From Bacillus changyiensis (GTDB taxonomy: Bacteria > Bacillota > Bacilli > Bacillales > Bacillaceae): a stretch of DNA of 64,000 nt. Under the pieces are notes generated by a model that was not told the origin of the DNA, did no database searches, and saw only the letters and a list, made by a program, of their open reading frames with translations. Below, in pieces: positions 43,501 to 51,513 of the stretch. The first letter of the stretch is position 1, and each line of letters opens with the position of its first letter. The position numbers and the translations under genes were made by a program. The stretch covers positions 310,001-374,000 of the forward strand of contig NZ_JAQFWW010000001.1 in assembly GCF_027706145.1 (NCBI RefSeq), written 5' to 3'.

Positions 43501-45130
43501 ACCACCACCACACCATGATATTTACTCGATTGAAGACTTGGCACAGCTCATCCATGATTTGAAAAACGCCAACCGTGATGCACGGATCAGTGTCAAACTC
43601 GTTGCCAAAGCTGGTGTTGGTACAATTGCTGCCGGTGTCGCAAAAGCAACAGCAGATGTGATTGTCATCAGCGGATATGACGGGGGGACCGGAGCGTCTC
43701 CAAAGACAAGTATTAAACATACCGGACTTCCGTGGGAACTTGGCTTGGCTGAAGCACACCAAACATTAATGTTAAACGGTTTGCGCGATCGTGTAGTATT
43801 AGAAACAGATGGAAAATTAATGACAGGCAGAGATGTCGTCATGGCTGCACTATTAGGAGCAGAAGAATTTGGTTTTGCCACAGCACCGCTCGTGGTTCTC
43901 GGCTGTGTTATGATGAGGGCTTGCCATTTAGATACTTGCCCTGTCGGGGTTGCAACGCAAAACCCGGAACTTCGCAAAAAATTCAAGGGAGATCCAGATC
44001 ACCTCGTCAATTATATGCGTTTTATCGCTCAAGAAGCGCGCGAATTGATGGCGAGTCTAGGATTCAAAACGATTGATGAAATGGTAGGCCGCACAGATGT
44101 TCTCCACATCAGTGAACGTACAAAAGCACATTGGAAAGCGGGGCAATTAGATTTAGCAAACTTGCTCTACCAACCAAAAGGCATGCGTACATTCCGGACA
44201 CCGCAAAATCATAAAATTTCTGAATCACTTGATATGACAGAGATTTTACCGGCGGTTAAAAGTTCAATAATGGATGGTATTCCGTCAGAAGCATCGTTTA
44301 CAATTCACAATACAAACCGCGTCACAGGGGCGGTGACCGGAAGTGAAATTTCGAAACGCTATGGGGAAAAAGGTCTACCTGATGATACGATCAAACTGCA
44401 CTTCACAGGCTCAGCAGGTCAAAGCTTTGGAGCATTTGTACCTAAAGGTATGTCACTTTATTTAACAGGGGATGCCAATGACTATGTTGGAAAAGGTTTA
44501 TCAGGTGGAAAAATTGCTGTCAAAGCACCGGATCATTTCAATCCTACTTTCCGTGAAAATGTCATCATCGGAAATGTTGCGTTTTACGGTGCAACAAGTG
44601 GGGAAGCTTATATAAACGGACTTGCTGGAGAAAGGTTTGCTGTCCGAAACAGTGGAGTAAATGTTGTGGTCGAGGGCATTGGAGATCATGGATGTGAATA
44701 CATGACAGGCGGACGTGTTGTCATTCTGGGAGATATCGGCAAAAATTTTGGGGCAGGTATGTCAGGTGGAATCGCCTACATTTTTGCTGAAGATCAAAAA
44801 GCATTTAAACGGAAATGCAACCAGGAAATGATTGAGTTTGAAACGCTTCTGAATTCGGAAGAGATTGCAGAACTGAAAGAAATGATTCAAAAACATTATC
44901 ATTACACACAAAGCGAAAAGGCAGCTTCACTGCTAAATGATTGGGAACAAACTGTGACTCAATTTGTGAAAGTGATTCCGAAAGATTTCAAACAAATGAT
45001 GGAGCGGATAAAAGAACAAAAAGAAGCTGGATTAACGGATGAAGAAGCGATGATGTATGCTTTTGAAGCTGGTACAAAGCAAAAGATTCCAACTCATGCT
45101 GCCTCTGCAAAAGAAGCAGTGGTACAGTAA
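40568..45130 (+). CDS. gltA: Glutamate synthase (NADPH) large subunit
   Basis: 1520 residues, equal to B. subtilis GltA (called GltB in enteric bacteria). RBS GGGGGAGAGG. A 21-residue propeptide precedes Cys22 (HDACGIGL), the amidotransferase nucleophile exposed on processing. Order: class II glutaminase (22-430), central domain, FMN-binding synthase TIM barrel (about 810-1210, EGGEDP, KPGEGGQLPG, SGYDGGTGASP) and the GXGXG beta-helix (1260-1480, GGRVVILGDIGKNFGAGMSGGIAY). The 3Fe-4S ligands are visible in CVMMRACHLDTC. It makes two glutamate from glutamine and 2-oxoglutarate. Activated by the divergent GltC; gltB follows after 17 bases. Confidence 0.98.
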   Translation: MTDQQLPKAQGLYRPEFEHDACGIGLYAHIKGKPNHDIVKKGLQMLCQLDHRGGQGSDPYTGDGAGIMMQIPDAFFKKVCSDFQLPEKGRYGVGMIFFSKDDRERGKIEAHMNHLIEEEGQSVLGWRTVPINVGKIGKVAAESAPIVRQVFIGANEHINDHLAFERKLYVIRKQAEHWAKDHGKSFYVASLSSKTIVYKGLLTPEQVDAFYEDLQDEDFVSAFALVHSRFSTNTFPSWERAHPNRYLIHNGEINTLRGNMNWMKAREQQFVSEAFGEDLPKVLPILDENGSDSSILDNAFEFFVLAGRKPSHTAMMLIPEPWNENPYMSKNKKAFYEYHSSLMEPWDGPTAISFTDGRQIGAILDRNGLRPARYYVTKDDYLIFSSEVGVIDVDQENVLYKDRLNPGKMLLVDLEEGRIISDEEVKSEISNEFPYQEWLSKEIVHVANDIQESEEKSVPDLFMRQKAFGYTYEDIQKYLIPVITEGKDPLGSMGHDVPLAVLSDRPQSLFNYFKQLFAQVTNPPIDAIREQIVTSTLTWLGAEGDVLHPNESSCRRIKLYTPVLTNAQFNSLRGLVHQHFKNKTIHTLFTGDLKSGLEDMFKEADKAIAEGVTLLILSDRKMDEQKTPIPALLAVSALHQYLVRTGKRTKVSIISQSGEAREVHHFAALIGYGADAIHPYLTYATFKHIIEEDILPFSYEEAVTKYSKSVTEGVVKVMSKMGISTVQSYRGAQIFEAVGINQDVIDQYFTGTASQLGGIDLDTIAKEAILRHQKAYADTYSTTLDSGSDFQWRKDGEHHAFNPKTIHTLQWACRNGDYRLFKQYSQAADEERIGFLRNLFSFDETRKPVPLEEVESVDSIVRRFKTGAMSFGSLSKEAHETLAIAMNRLGGKSNSGEGGEDPDRFTPDANGDHRRSAIKQIASGRFGVKSHYLVNADELQIKMAQGAKPGEGGQLPGNKVYPWVANVRGSTPGVGLISPPPHHDIYSIEDLAQLIHDLKNANRDARISVKLVAKAGVGTIAAGVAKATADVIVISGYDGGTGASPKTSIKHTGLPWELGLAEAHQTLMLNGLRDRVVLETDGKLMTGRDVVMAALLGAEEFGFATAPLVVLGCVMMRACHLDTCPVGVATQNPELRKKFKGDPDHLVNYMRFIAQEARELMASLGFKTIDEMVGRTDVLHISERTKAHWKAGQLDLANLLYQPKGMRTFRTPQNHKISESLDMTEILPAVKSSIMDGIPSEASFTIHNTNRVTGAVTGSEISKRYGEKGLPDDTIKLHFTGSAGQSFGAFVPKGMSLYLTGDANDYVGKGLSGGKIAVKAPDHFNPTFRENVIIGNVAFYGATSGEAYINGLAGERFAVRNSGVNVVVEGIGDHGCEYMTGGRVVILGDIGKNFGAGMSGGIAYIFAEDQKAFKRKCNQEMIEFETLLNSEEIAELKEMIQKHYHYTQSEKAASLLNDWEQTVTQFVKVIPKDFKQMMERIKEQKEAGLTDEEAMMYAFEAGTKQKIPTHAASAKEAVVQ

Positions 45131-45147
45131 GAAAGGGGGAGGGGAAC

Positions 45148-46629
45148 ATGGGTAAAGCAACAGGATTTATCGAATTCAAGCGGGAAAAACCGGCTGAACG
45201 AGATCCTCTCACACGGATTCAAGACTGGAATGAATATTCAGCGCCATTTTCTGAAGAGGCAGCAAAACGGCAAGGCGCACGCTGTATGGATTGCGGGACA
45301 CCTTTTTGCCAAATCGGAATGGATATAAAGGGCTATACGTCCGGATGCCCAATTTATAACCTGATTCCGGAATGGAATGATCTTGTCTATCGGGGAAGGT
45401 GGAAAGAAGCACTTGAACGGCTCCTGAAAACAAACAACTTTCCCGAATTTACCTCACGTGTCTGTCCAGCACCTTGTGAAGGATCATGTACAGTGGCGAT
45501 TTCAGATCCGGCTGTTTCGATTAAAAGCATCGAGCGGACAATTATTGACAAAGGCTTTGAAAATGGTTGGATTAAGCCGCGAATTCCACAAAAACGGACT
45601 GGCAAGAAAATTGCAATTGTCGGTTCTGGTCCAGCCGGCTTGGCAAGTGCAGATCAACTGAATCAGGCGGGACATTCTGTAACTGTATATGAAAGAGCAG
45701 ACCGCCCAGGTGGTCTGTTGATGTACGGAATTCCAAACATGAAACTTGAGAAAAGCATTGTTGAACGCCGGATCAAATTGTTAACACAAGAAGGCATTGA
45801 TTTTGTTATCAATACTGAGATCGGTAAAGATATAACTGCCGCTGAATTGAAAGAACAATATGATGCCATTATTTTGTGCACAGGTGCGCAAAAACAACGT
45901 GACCTCTTGATAGAGGGCCGTGAAGCAAACGGCGTTCACTTTGCGATGGATTATTTAACTGGCACAATTAAGAGTATGCTTGATTCGAATTTCAAAGATA
46001 AGAAATTTATGAATACGAGAAACAAAGACGTGATTGTGATCGGAGGCGGAGACACTGGAGCTGACTGTGTTGCAACCGCTTTGCGCCAAAAAGCACGAAG
46101 CGTCGTCCAGTTCGGTAAACATCCAAAACTTCCTGATACAAGAACTGCTGAAAATATGTGGCCAGAGCAACCGCATATCTATACACTTGATTATGCTTAT
46201 GAAGAAGCGAAAGCGAAATTTGGAAGCGATCCAAGGAAGTACTGTATTCAAACAAAAAAACTGGTTTCTGATAACAACGGTAATTTAAAAGAATTACACA
46301 CCGTTCAAATGGAAAAAGTGGAAAACGAGCAAGGGGAATTTGAATTTCATGAAATTCCAGGAACCGAAAAAATCTGGCCTGCTCAATTCGTGTTTATCGC
46401 AATCGGTTTTGAAGGGACAGAACAACCGTTATTAAAACAGTTCGGCATAAACACAGTCAGAAACAAAGTTGACGCAAAATATGGGGATTTCAAAACAAAT
46501 GTCGAAGGCGTATTCGCTGCAGGAGACGCAAGAAAAGGCCAAAGTTTAATCGTTTGGGCCATCCATGAAGGACGCGAAGTGGCGCGTGAAGTAGACAAAT
46601 ATTTGATGGGGAGTTCTGTATTACCTTAA
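45148..46629 (+). CDS. gltB: Glutamate synthase (NADPH) small subunit
   Basis: 493 residues, RBS GGGGGAGGGG. N-terminal Fer4_20 domain with two cysteine clusters (CMDCGTPFCQ...GCPIYN and CPAPCEGSC) for the [4Fe-4S] centres, then two dinucleotide folds: IAIVGSGPAGLASADQL (FAD) and DVIVIGGGDTGADCVATAL (NADPH). C-terminal GVFAAGDARKGQSLIVWAIHEGREVA is typical. Passes NADPH electrons to the large subunit. Operon partner of gltA; ends at a strong terminator. Confidence 0.98.
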   Translation: MGKATGFIEFKREKPAERDPLTRIQDWNEYSAPFSEEAAKRQGARCMDCGTPFCQIGMDIKGYTSGCPIYNLIPEWNDLVYRGRWKEALERLLKTNNFPEFTSRVCPAPCEGSCTVAISDPAVSIKSIERTIIDKGFENGWIKPRIPQKRTGKKIAIVGSGPAGLASADQLNQAGHSVTVYERADRPGGLLMYGIPNMKLEKSIVERRIKLLTQEGIDFVINTEIGKDITAAELKEQYDAIILCTGAQKQRDLLIEGREANGVHFAMDYLTGTIKSMLDSNFKDKKFMNTRNKDVIVIGGGDTGADCVATALRQKARSVVQFGKHPKLPDTRTAENMWPEQPHIYTLDYAYEEAKAKFGSDPRKYCIQTKKLVSDNNGNLKELHTVQMEKVENEQGEFEFHEIPGTEKIWPAQFVFIAIGFEGTEQPLLKQFGINTVRNKVDAKYGDFKTNVEGVFAAGDARKGQSLIVWAIHEGREVAREVDKYLMGSSVLP

Positions 46630-46656
46630 AAACAGAGGGGTTTAAAATAGATACAT

Positions 46657-46690
46657 CAGTCTGGCTAAAAAGTCAGACTGTTTTTTATTT
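46657..46690 (+). terminator. Terminator of gltAB
   Basis: CAGTCTG(G) / (T)CAGACTG stem with CTAAAAAG loop, then TTTTTTATTT. Confidence 0.95.
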
Positions 46691-46763
46691 GATTTGTACG
46701 TACTCTTTTTTTGTGAGTTTGGCATAGCCTAAAGTATTCGATAAAAAAAGGAGGTACTTTATA

Positions 46764-46952
46764 ATGGAGCAAATGTTTGCACATGGTTATGAAGGGATGG
46801 AAAACTTTCGGCAGCAACAGCAACCCTATTATTCTTATCCATATCCATATCCTCGTCCGAGACCACGCCCTAGACCGCGTCCACCATTTTATCCTTATCC
46901 ATACTATTATTCTCCATTTTTTTCTCCGTTCTATCCGTTCTATCAGTGGTAA
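46764..46952 (+). CDS. Small Tyr/Pro-rich protein, possible spore coat protein
   Basis: 62 residues, RBS AAAAAGGAGG. N-terminal MEQMFAHGYEGMENFRQQQQ, then almost only Tyr, Pro, Phe and Arg: YSYPYPYPRPRPRPRPRPP and a tail YPYPYYYSPFFSPFYPFYQW. Such low-complexity Tyr/Pro proteins occur in Bacillus spore coats, where tyrosines can be cross-linked. A CATAGCCTA motif at 46723-46731 fits a SigK -10, but no well-spaced -35 was found. Own terminator. No recognised domain; the coat role is inference. Confidence 0.7.
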   Translation: MEQMFAHGYEGMENFRQQQQPYYSYPYPYPRPRPRPRPRPPFYPYPYYYSPFFSPFYPFYQW

Positions 46953-46965
46953 CCAAGCAGAGCCT

Positions 46966-46999
46966 AAGACTGTCGGACATTTCGACAGTCTTATTGCAT
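46966..46999 (+). terminator. Terminator of Tyr/Pro-rich gene
   Basis: Perfect AAGACTGTCG / CGACAGTCTT stem with GACATTT loop, followed by ATTGC; U-tract weak. Confidence 0.75.
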
Positions 47000-47000
47000 C

Positions 47001-47264
47001 TTAGAATAAAGTAAGTTTCATAAGTGAAAGGAACCAACAACACCGAATGTTTACCAAAGAAAATGGCTCATTGCTTCCCCTTTTAAAACAGTATTGAATA
47101 CGGTGACGCATCGATTCGCTTGAGATGTAGTCTAGAAATAGCTTCTCCTCCCTTGGTCGGTTCATGCTTTTCACCTTGTGAACTGGCTCGTGTGGTTTTG
47201 ATTTTGGTTGATAAGGAGTTTTGGCTTTTTCGTATAAATTAGTCCATTTTTCCCCTAGTTTAAT
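47001..47264 (-). pseudogene. Decayed coding fragment, perhaps a transposase C-terminus
   Basis: A minus-strand frame without a start runs 87 codons from a stop at 47265: IKLGEKWTNLYEKAKTPYQP, then KSKPHEPVHKVKSMNRPREE and KLFLDYISSESMRHRIQYCF. LYEKAKTPYQ resembles the YxKAKTPYQR phrase near the end of several DDE integrase/transposases. No RBS, no start and no conserved catalytic motif. Family assignment is tentative; otherwise this 350-base gap holds nothing clear. Confidence 0.35.
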
Positions 47265-47343
47265 TCAAGTAAAAAAGCTTATTCCTTCTCATTCTAGTTA
47301 GAATAAGACATTAAAAGTTGTTTTATCTAAACATATTTCATAT

Positions 47344-47937
47344 CTACTTCATAATGTTGTCTTGTAACCATTTTCTAGCCTCTTCACCTTCAAGAATTAT
47401 AGGTTGATCAGTAGTTCCAATATTTATACTTTTGATAATAGCTTCATCTAACCCTTTTAATCCTGAAAGATTTGCCTCACTCAGTAAAGTGTCTTCAAAG
47501 TAAGCTGAACTCACATCTGCATTTTGAAGTTTTGCATTTTGAAAGTTAGTATAATAAAAAGAACAAGCCATTAAATTAGTGTTTGTTAAGTCAGCATTAT
47601 CAAAAATAGCCTCAGAACAGTCAGCTTTAGCAAACCTTGTATTTCTAATATTAGCCATTGAAAAATTCGTATATGATAAATCTGTTTTATAGAAATCAGC
47701 CTTTGTTGCATTTGCAGACTCAAATATTGAGGAACAAAGCACAGATGAATGAAAATCCTTTTCTTGCAAGTTCATATTACTAAATATACATTCTGTGATG
47801 TACGCTTGATCCAATCGATATTTTGTTAAGTCTATGTTTCGCAAATCCACTTCATCAATCACTAGCTTCTTTCCCTTTTCACCAATCGTTTTTACATATA
47901 TTTGATGTAAATCTAATTGTTCAATAATGTCTTTCAC
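47344..47937 (-). CDS. Pentapeptide-repeat protein, probable immunity to the LXG toxin
   Basis: 197 residues, GTG start ten bases after GGAGG. From about residue 30 to 165 it consists of pentapeptide repeats of the A(D/N)LXX type, e.g. ADFYKTDLSYTNFSMANIRN, ADLTNTNLMACSFYYTNFQN; these form a right-handed quadrilateral beta-helix. No signal peptide: cytoplasmic. Its gene lies 15 bases after the LXG toxin gene, the place where immunity genes are found in LXG loci, and its acidic helix could mimic nucleic acid or block the toxin's nuclease site. Role inferred from position. Confidence 0.82.
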   Translation of the reverse strand: MKDIIEQLDLHQIYVKTIGEKGKKLVIDEVDLRNIDLTKYRLDQAYITECIFSNMNLQEKDFHSSVLCSSIFESANATKADFYKTDLSYTNFSMANIRNTRFAKADCSEAIFDNADLTNTNLMACSFYYTNFQNAKLQNADVSSAYFEDTLLSEANLSGLKGLDEAIIKSINIGTTDQPIILEGEEARKWLQDNIMK

Positions 47938-47952
47938 TTATTGAAAACCTCC

Positions 47953-50139
47953 TCATTCAGGATACCAAATAATTCGATTTGAGTAACCATTATCTTTAAC
48001 TGCCTTTTTAAGTTGATCTACATGTTCAGGTATTAGATCTCTTTTATCTATTATTACATTATGGTTTCTACTAAATTCCTGTTCAATTTTCCCTATAGCC
48101 TTTTTAACCGTAAAAGCCCCTTTTTTTGGAGAGGTATGACCATTAGGATAAGAAACAAAACTCTTGACATCCCATTTAATACCTGTTGCTGTATCAATAA
48201 ATTCTGCTCCTTTATGGTCAGTTGGATCACGAACTATTTTTCCCAGTTTTCCTCCACTTTCTAAATCTAAACCTATTTCTCTTTCTTTTAATCCTTGCTC
48301 CTCAATTCTTCCACCATGTGAAGGATCACCTGCTAAATCGTCGAGTTCCTTTTGAGTTCTTCCGCCAGTATAGGTGTTTGGCTTCTCCTTAGACTTATGC
48401 TTCTTCGGCTTAGAAACCTCATGAGTATCCTTCGGTTTTGGCTGATGAGGAGTTTTAGGTTCTCCGCCATGCCCAACCTTCGGAGTCTTCTTAATGCCGT
48501 GCCCACCATGAGCTTTTCCGCCTTTAGGACTTATATAAGAATCAAACGACTTCTTGATGAACTGAATAGCTGCCTTTTGTAATCCTTCAAAACTAAAAAC
48601 ATTTATCGGGATTCCTGCTAATTGCATCTTTGGAACTAAAGGTTTTTTTACTTTTTTAATCTTTGAAGCAGCCTTTTTAGAGATATTAGCGCCTTTTTCA
48701 AGCTTTGAGGCTTTTCCTCCTATGTTTCCTACTTTTGTCGCAGAGCTCACAAATAAACTAGCTATAGTTCCTCCTAAATATGTAAAATAATGTGCTTTTG
48801 ATTCGGTATCACCATGCGTTACTTGCTTATCCCACCTGTCTTGTATTTCTTCTTTTACATTTTCAAGGAAGATCGGTGCCTTTGATAGTACTGATTGAGT
48901 ATCTCTAAGTACTTGTTCTGGGCCTGAACTATGGTACAAATAATCACCCAATGCTGCAAGATTATAACCAACATTAATTACACCGCTAACAAAATCTTTT
49001 CCTAAATCTACTGTAGCTCCACCAGCACCTTTGTAGATATCCTTTATCTCCTTATGATATTCTTTTTGATGTTCATATGGAAGATACCACGTACCACCTT
49101 CATATAACGGGTTATCCCATGGGTTTTCAATTTCACTCGACTCGTTTTTCACTCTGCTCTCTGGAATCCGGCTAACGATTTCGTATTTTACAGTTCCATC
49201 AGACATGTATTCGCGAACAATTTGACCGTTTGAATAAGTCGTATATTTTCCGCCAACAAAGTCTTTGCCTGTACCGATATCATCTGTGACGTATAAAGAA
49301 ACCGTTGGTTTGTGCCCCATTATATTATACAGCTTTCCATTTATCGTTTGGAGGCTAGTATCAATTTTCTTAGAGGTAAAAACGGACTCGACTTCATCTT
49401 TCTCCTGTTCTGCTAGTTTTCTCAGCATCATATTCATAGCTAACTTTGGATCTTCCATCTGCTGAAGGGGAGTGAGATCTGAAAGGTCTGAAACGCCTTC
49501 AGATTTTAAAATCGACCCTTTCTCATAAGTATTAATCTCAATTCTTGGGCCTGACGTATACATTTTCCCTAGTGTTTTCATGTAAGTTTTCATCGTCTGG
49601 AGATCGTTTGAAGCTGTCTTCAACTCGTTTGTTTGCTCTCTATCGAATGTGTTTAGCTTTTCAAGTGTGTCGTTGATCTCTTTCAACGCTTGTTTCTGAT
49701 GCTTATCAAACTCACTATCATCCAACTCGGGTAAATCGACAATATGTTTGACTTTTTTGATGACGTCATTCGTTGAGGAAACCATGCTTTTCGTTTCTCT
49801 GTCGGCTTTATTTAAACCATCTTCAAGGTCGTTCTCAAGAAATTGTTGTGAGATCAATCCGTCGTCATGGGATTCTAGTGATTGTAACGATTTTTTGATT
49901 TTTTTAAGTGCTGATGTGTATTCTTCGATAAACAAATCATAGAACCGCAAAAAAGGGGTGTGACACTCTTCGTAAAAATTGCGAATCGCCTCACCGCCTT
50001 TTCCCTTTAAAGCATCATCTAAGGCTACGATACCATCAACGTTCTTTTTAATTTTATTGATTTCTTTAGATTGAACTTTTAATTCGTCAAGCGTTTTATC
50101 AATTCCTTCACGCAACGCTTTAACATCAAGAGTTTTCAT
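47953..50139 (-). CDS. LXG-domain polymorphic toxin with C-terminal nuclease-like domain
   Basis: 728 residues from ATG 50139 (MKTLDVKALREGIDKTL); RBS GAGGAGAA. The LXG domain (about 1-210, helical coiled coils) directs export by the type VIIb (Esx/Yuk) system. A middle region with a Gly/Ala-rich hydrophobic patch (LGGTIASLFVSSATKVGNIG) follows, then a His/Lys/Pro-rich linker (about 565-615, GGHGIKK, KPKDTHEVSKPKK). The C-terminal 120 residues start GGRTQKELDDLAGDPSHGG and contain GAEFIDTATGIKWDVKSF, whose E-x(n)-D-x-K pattern suggests a PD-(D/E)XK-type nuclease as in CdiA-CT toxins. Kills or inhibits neighbouring cells by family analogy; the small helper genes usual upstream of LXG genes are not seen. 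Confidence 0.87.
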   Translation of the reverse strand: MKTLDVKALREGIDKTLDELKVQSKEINKIKKNVDGIVALDDALKGKGGEAIRNFYEECHTPFLRFYDLFIEEYTSALKKIKKSLQSLESHDDGLISQQFLENDLEDGLNKADRETKSMVSSTNDVIKKVKHIVDLPELDDSEFDKHQKQALKEINDTLEKLNTFDREQTNELKTASNDLQTMKTYMKTLGKMYTSGPRIEINTYEKGSILKSEGVSDLSDLTPLQQMEDPKLAMNMMLRKLAEQEKDEVESVFTSKKIDTSLQTINGKLYNIMGHKPTVSLYVTDDIGTGKDFVGGKYTTYSNGQIVREYMSDGTVKYEIVSRIPESRVKNESSEIENPWDNPLYEGGTWYLPYEHQKEYHKEIKDIYKGAGGATVDLGKDFVSGVINVGYNLAALGDYLYHSSGPEQVLRDTQSVLSKAPIFLENVKEEIQDRWDKQVTHGDTESKAHYFTYLGGTIASLFVSSATKVGNIGGKASKLEKGANISKKAASKIKKVKKPLVPKMQLAGIPINVFSFEGLQKAAIQFIKKSFDSYISPKGGKAHGGHGIKKTPKVGHGGEPKTPHQPKPKDTHEVSKPKKHKSKEKPNTYTGGRTQKELDDLAGDPSHGGRIEEQGLKEREIGLDLESGGKLGKIVRDPTDHKGAEFIDTATGIKWDVKSFVSYPNGHTSPKKGAFTVKKAIGKIEQEFSRNHNVIIDKRDLIPEHVDQLKKAVKDNGYSNRIIWYPE

Positions 50140-50756
50140 TCCATTCTCCTCATTTTTAAAGTAAGTAACCAATACAAAAGTTTACCATTCTTTTTATAAA
50201 TGTTGTGGGATGAAGAGACATATGTAAGAAAATGAATCTTTTGAAATAGGATATTATTCCTGTTACATCAGTTGAAATTTTTAGAGATTTCTAACGTATT
50301 CATCAAATAGACGGTCGAATTTCAAAAAGGTTAATCATTGATCATCAAATCAACGAGAGTTATATACGAACTTCTTGTTTTAAGAGCAGACAAACAATAT
50401 TGATGAGAAACAAGAACAGATTAATAGTTCATTTGAACGGGTTAGAGGTTATTCAAACAATGAATTTCTAAATTTAGTGAATGCCCTGGTTAAAAAAGCA
50501 TAAATATCATGTATTATCTCCTTGAATGATGATAGGAACGAGTGTTGTTTTTAAGTAGTATGTTATTTTTTAAAATAACGGGATAATAACAAAAGTTTCA
50601 TTTGATAGTGAAAGACAACAGGATAAAATAATAAAAAATAACGTGGAAAAGAAAATATAACAGGAAATGAAAAAGTCTAATAATGAATGAAAATGATCTA
50701 AATCATAAGAAAAATGATGCTAGCAAAAATATGGGGTAATCCCATAAGTAGTATGT
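50140..50756 (-). other. AT-rich gap upstream of the toxin gene
   Basis: About 620 bases, strongly AT-rich. A plus-strand frame ending near 50504 (NIDEKQEQINSSFERVRGYS, NNEFLNLVNALVKKA, stop) reads like a protein C-terminus without a start, so gene debris is likely. No intact gene, RNA or clear promoter was found. The toxin's Lap/WXG100-like helper genes might once have stood here. Confidence 0.3.
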
Positions 50757-50984
50757 TTATTGACATGATTGTTCTTGTTTTTCTATTGTTTCTGAAAAAT
50801 AATTAGCTCGTTGTTTGTCACCATTGACAAAGGCTCCTAAAAAGATTCCAGAGATGAGAATGGAAATGATGCCAACTGTTCCAGAAACCTTAATGATCAG
50901 GTTGTCATTTTGTGTGAAAATTGAAGCAATTAAGGTCAGGGCTAACGAAACTAGACCAATGAGGAACCAAACCCATTTTTTCAT
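50757..50984 (-). CDS. Small membrane protein, DUF5316-like
   Basis: 75 residues, RBS AAAGGTGTGA. Two transmembrane helices (about 4-22 and 31-52) and a C-terminal phrase GAFVNGDKQRANYFSETIEKQ, which resembles the GAFVSGDRxRANxxxE motif of DUF5316 proteins. Function unknown. Stands alone amid degraded sequence beside the LXG locus. Confidence 0.7.
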   Translation of the reverse strand: MKKWVWFLIGLVSLALTLIASIFTQNDNLIIKVSGTVGIISILISGIFLGAFVNGDKQRANYFSETIEKQEQSCQ

Positions 50985-51042
50985 TTTTATTCACACCTTT
51001 GTATTTTTATAAAAACATACCATACTTTTCGCGTTTTATAAA

Positions 51043-51273
51043 GTCGATTGCGTATCGTCTTTATACAGATAAATCGTATTTGTTTGACCAAACATCCTCG
51101 AATTTTTTACAGGCTTTATGTTCATCCTCTCTCATCTTATTCTTTTAGGAGTTACCGGATATTTCATGTTAAAGGGTCAAAGTACAGTCCCATCAGAATA
51201 TGTTTTATACTATTCTTTTGCTACGCTTTTCATCACGATGGTGATTGCACCTATTATTATAAACAAGTTATAA
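51043..51273 (+). pseudogene. Possibly frameshifted small membrane protein gene
   Basis: Two adjoining frames look coding: SIAYRLYTDKSYLFDQTSSN in one, then GFMFILSHLILLGVTGYFML and PSEYVLYYSFATLFITMVIA in another, ending at TAA 51273. Each is incomplete: the first ends abruptly and the second has an ATG (51118) but no RBS. A single frameshift near 51105 would join them into a two-helix membrane protein. A competing 86-codon frame (51048-51308) gives an odd Tyr/His-rich sequence and is probably a shadow. Confidence 0.35.
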
Positions 51274-51302
51274 ACATTTTCGTATCTCTGACATGGGAAA
51301 TT

Positions 51303-51337
51303 GAGTGATGGTCGGCAGTCGACCATCACTTTTTTCT
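51303..51337 (+). terminator. Strong intrinsic terminator
   Basis: AGTGATGGTCG / CGACCATCACT perfect stem with a GCAGT loop, followed by TTTTTT. Confidence 0.9.
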
Positions 51338-51388
51338 ACTTCTAATGTTCTATTCAGGACCTCAGTTCCACAACTTAGAGAAGACTTT

Positions 51389-51414
51389 AAGGCTGTAGAG
51401 CCTTTTTTTATTTT
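51389..51414 (+). terminator. Second terminator-like hairpin
   Basis: AAGGCT-GTAG-AGCCTT followed by TTTTTATTTT, about 100 bases before the ykoS-like gene. It follows no visible gene and may be left from lost sequence or act as a leader terminator. Confidence 0.6.
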
Positions 51415-51513
51415 GATGCATTTTTCAAAACGACTCCAGCAATACTATCTTTAAAATGATTCCAACAATTTCTTCCCGCACACAGAATAGATAATGATGG
51501 AGGTGTTGTTTTT

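Noticed and set aside
43499..43986. Long minus-strand frames inside gltA
   Set aside because: Antisense shadows of the highly conserved synthase domain.
46854..46884. Short CGTCCGAGACCACGCCC-like repeats as a CRISPR or DNA repeat
   Set aside because: They are codon repeats for Pro-Arg in the Tyr/Pro-rich protein, without spacer structure.
48061..48582. Plus-strand frames opposite the LXG toxin gene
   Set aside because: No RBS, Ser/Phe-rich shadow composition, fully inside the toxin gene.
51048..51308. 86-codon plus-strand frame
   Set aside because: Tyr/His/Cys-rich and unlike a protein; another frame of the same bases gives a typical membrane sequence.
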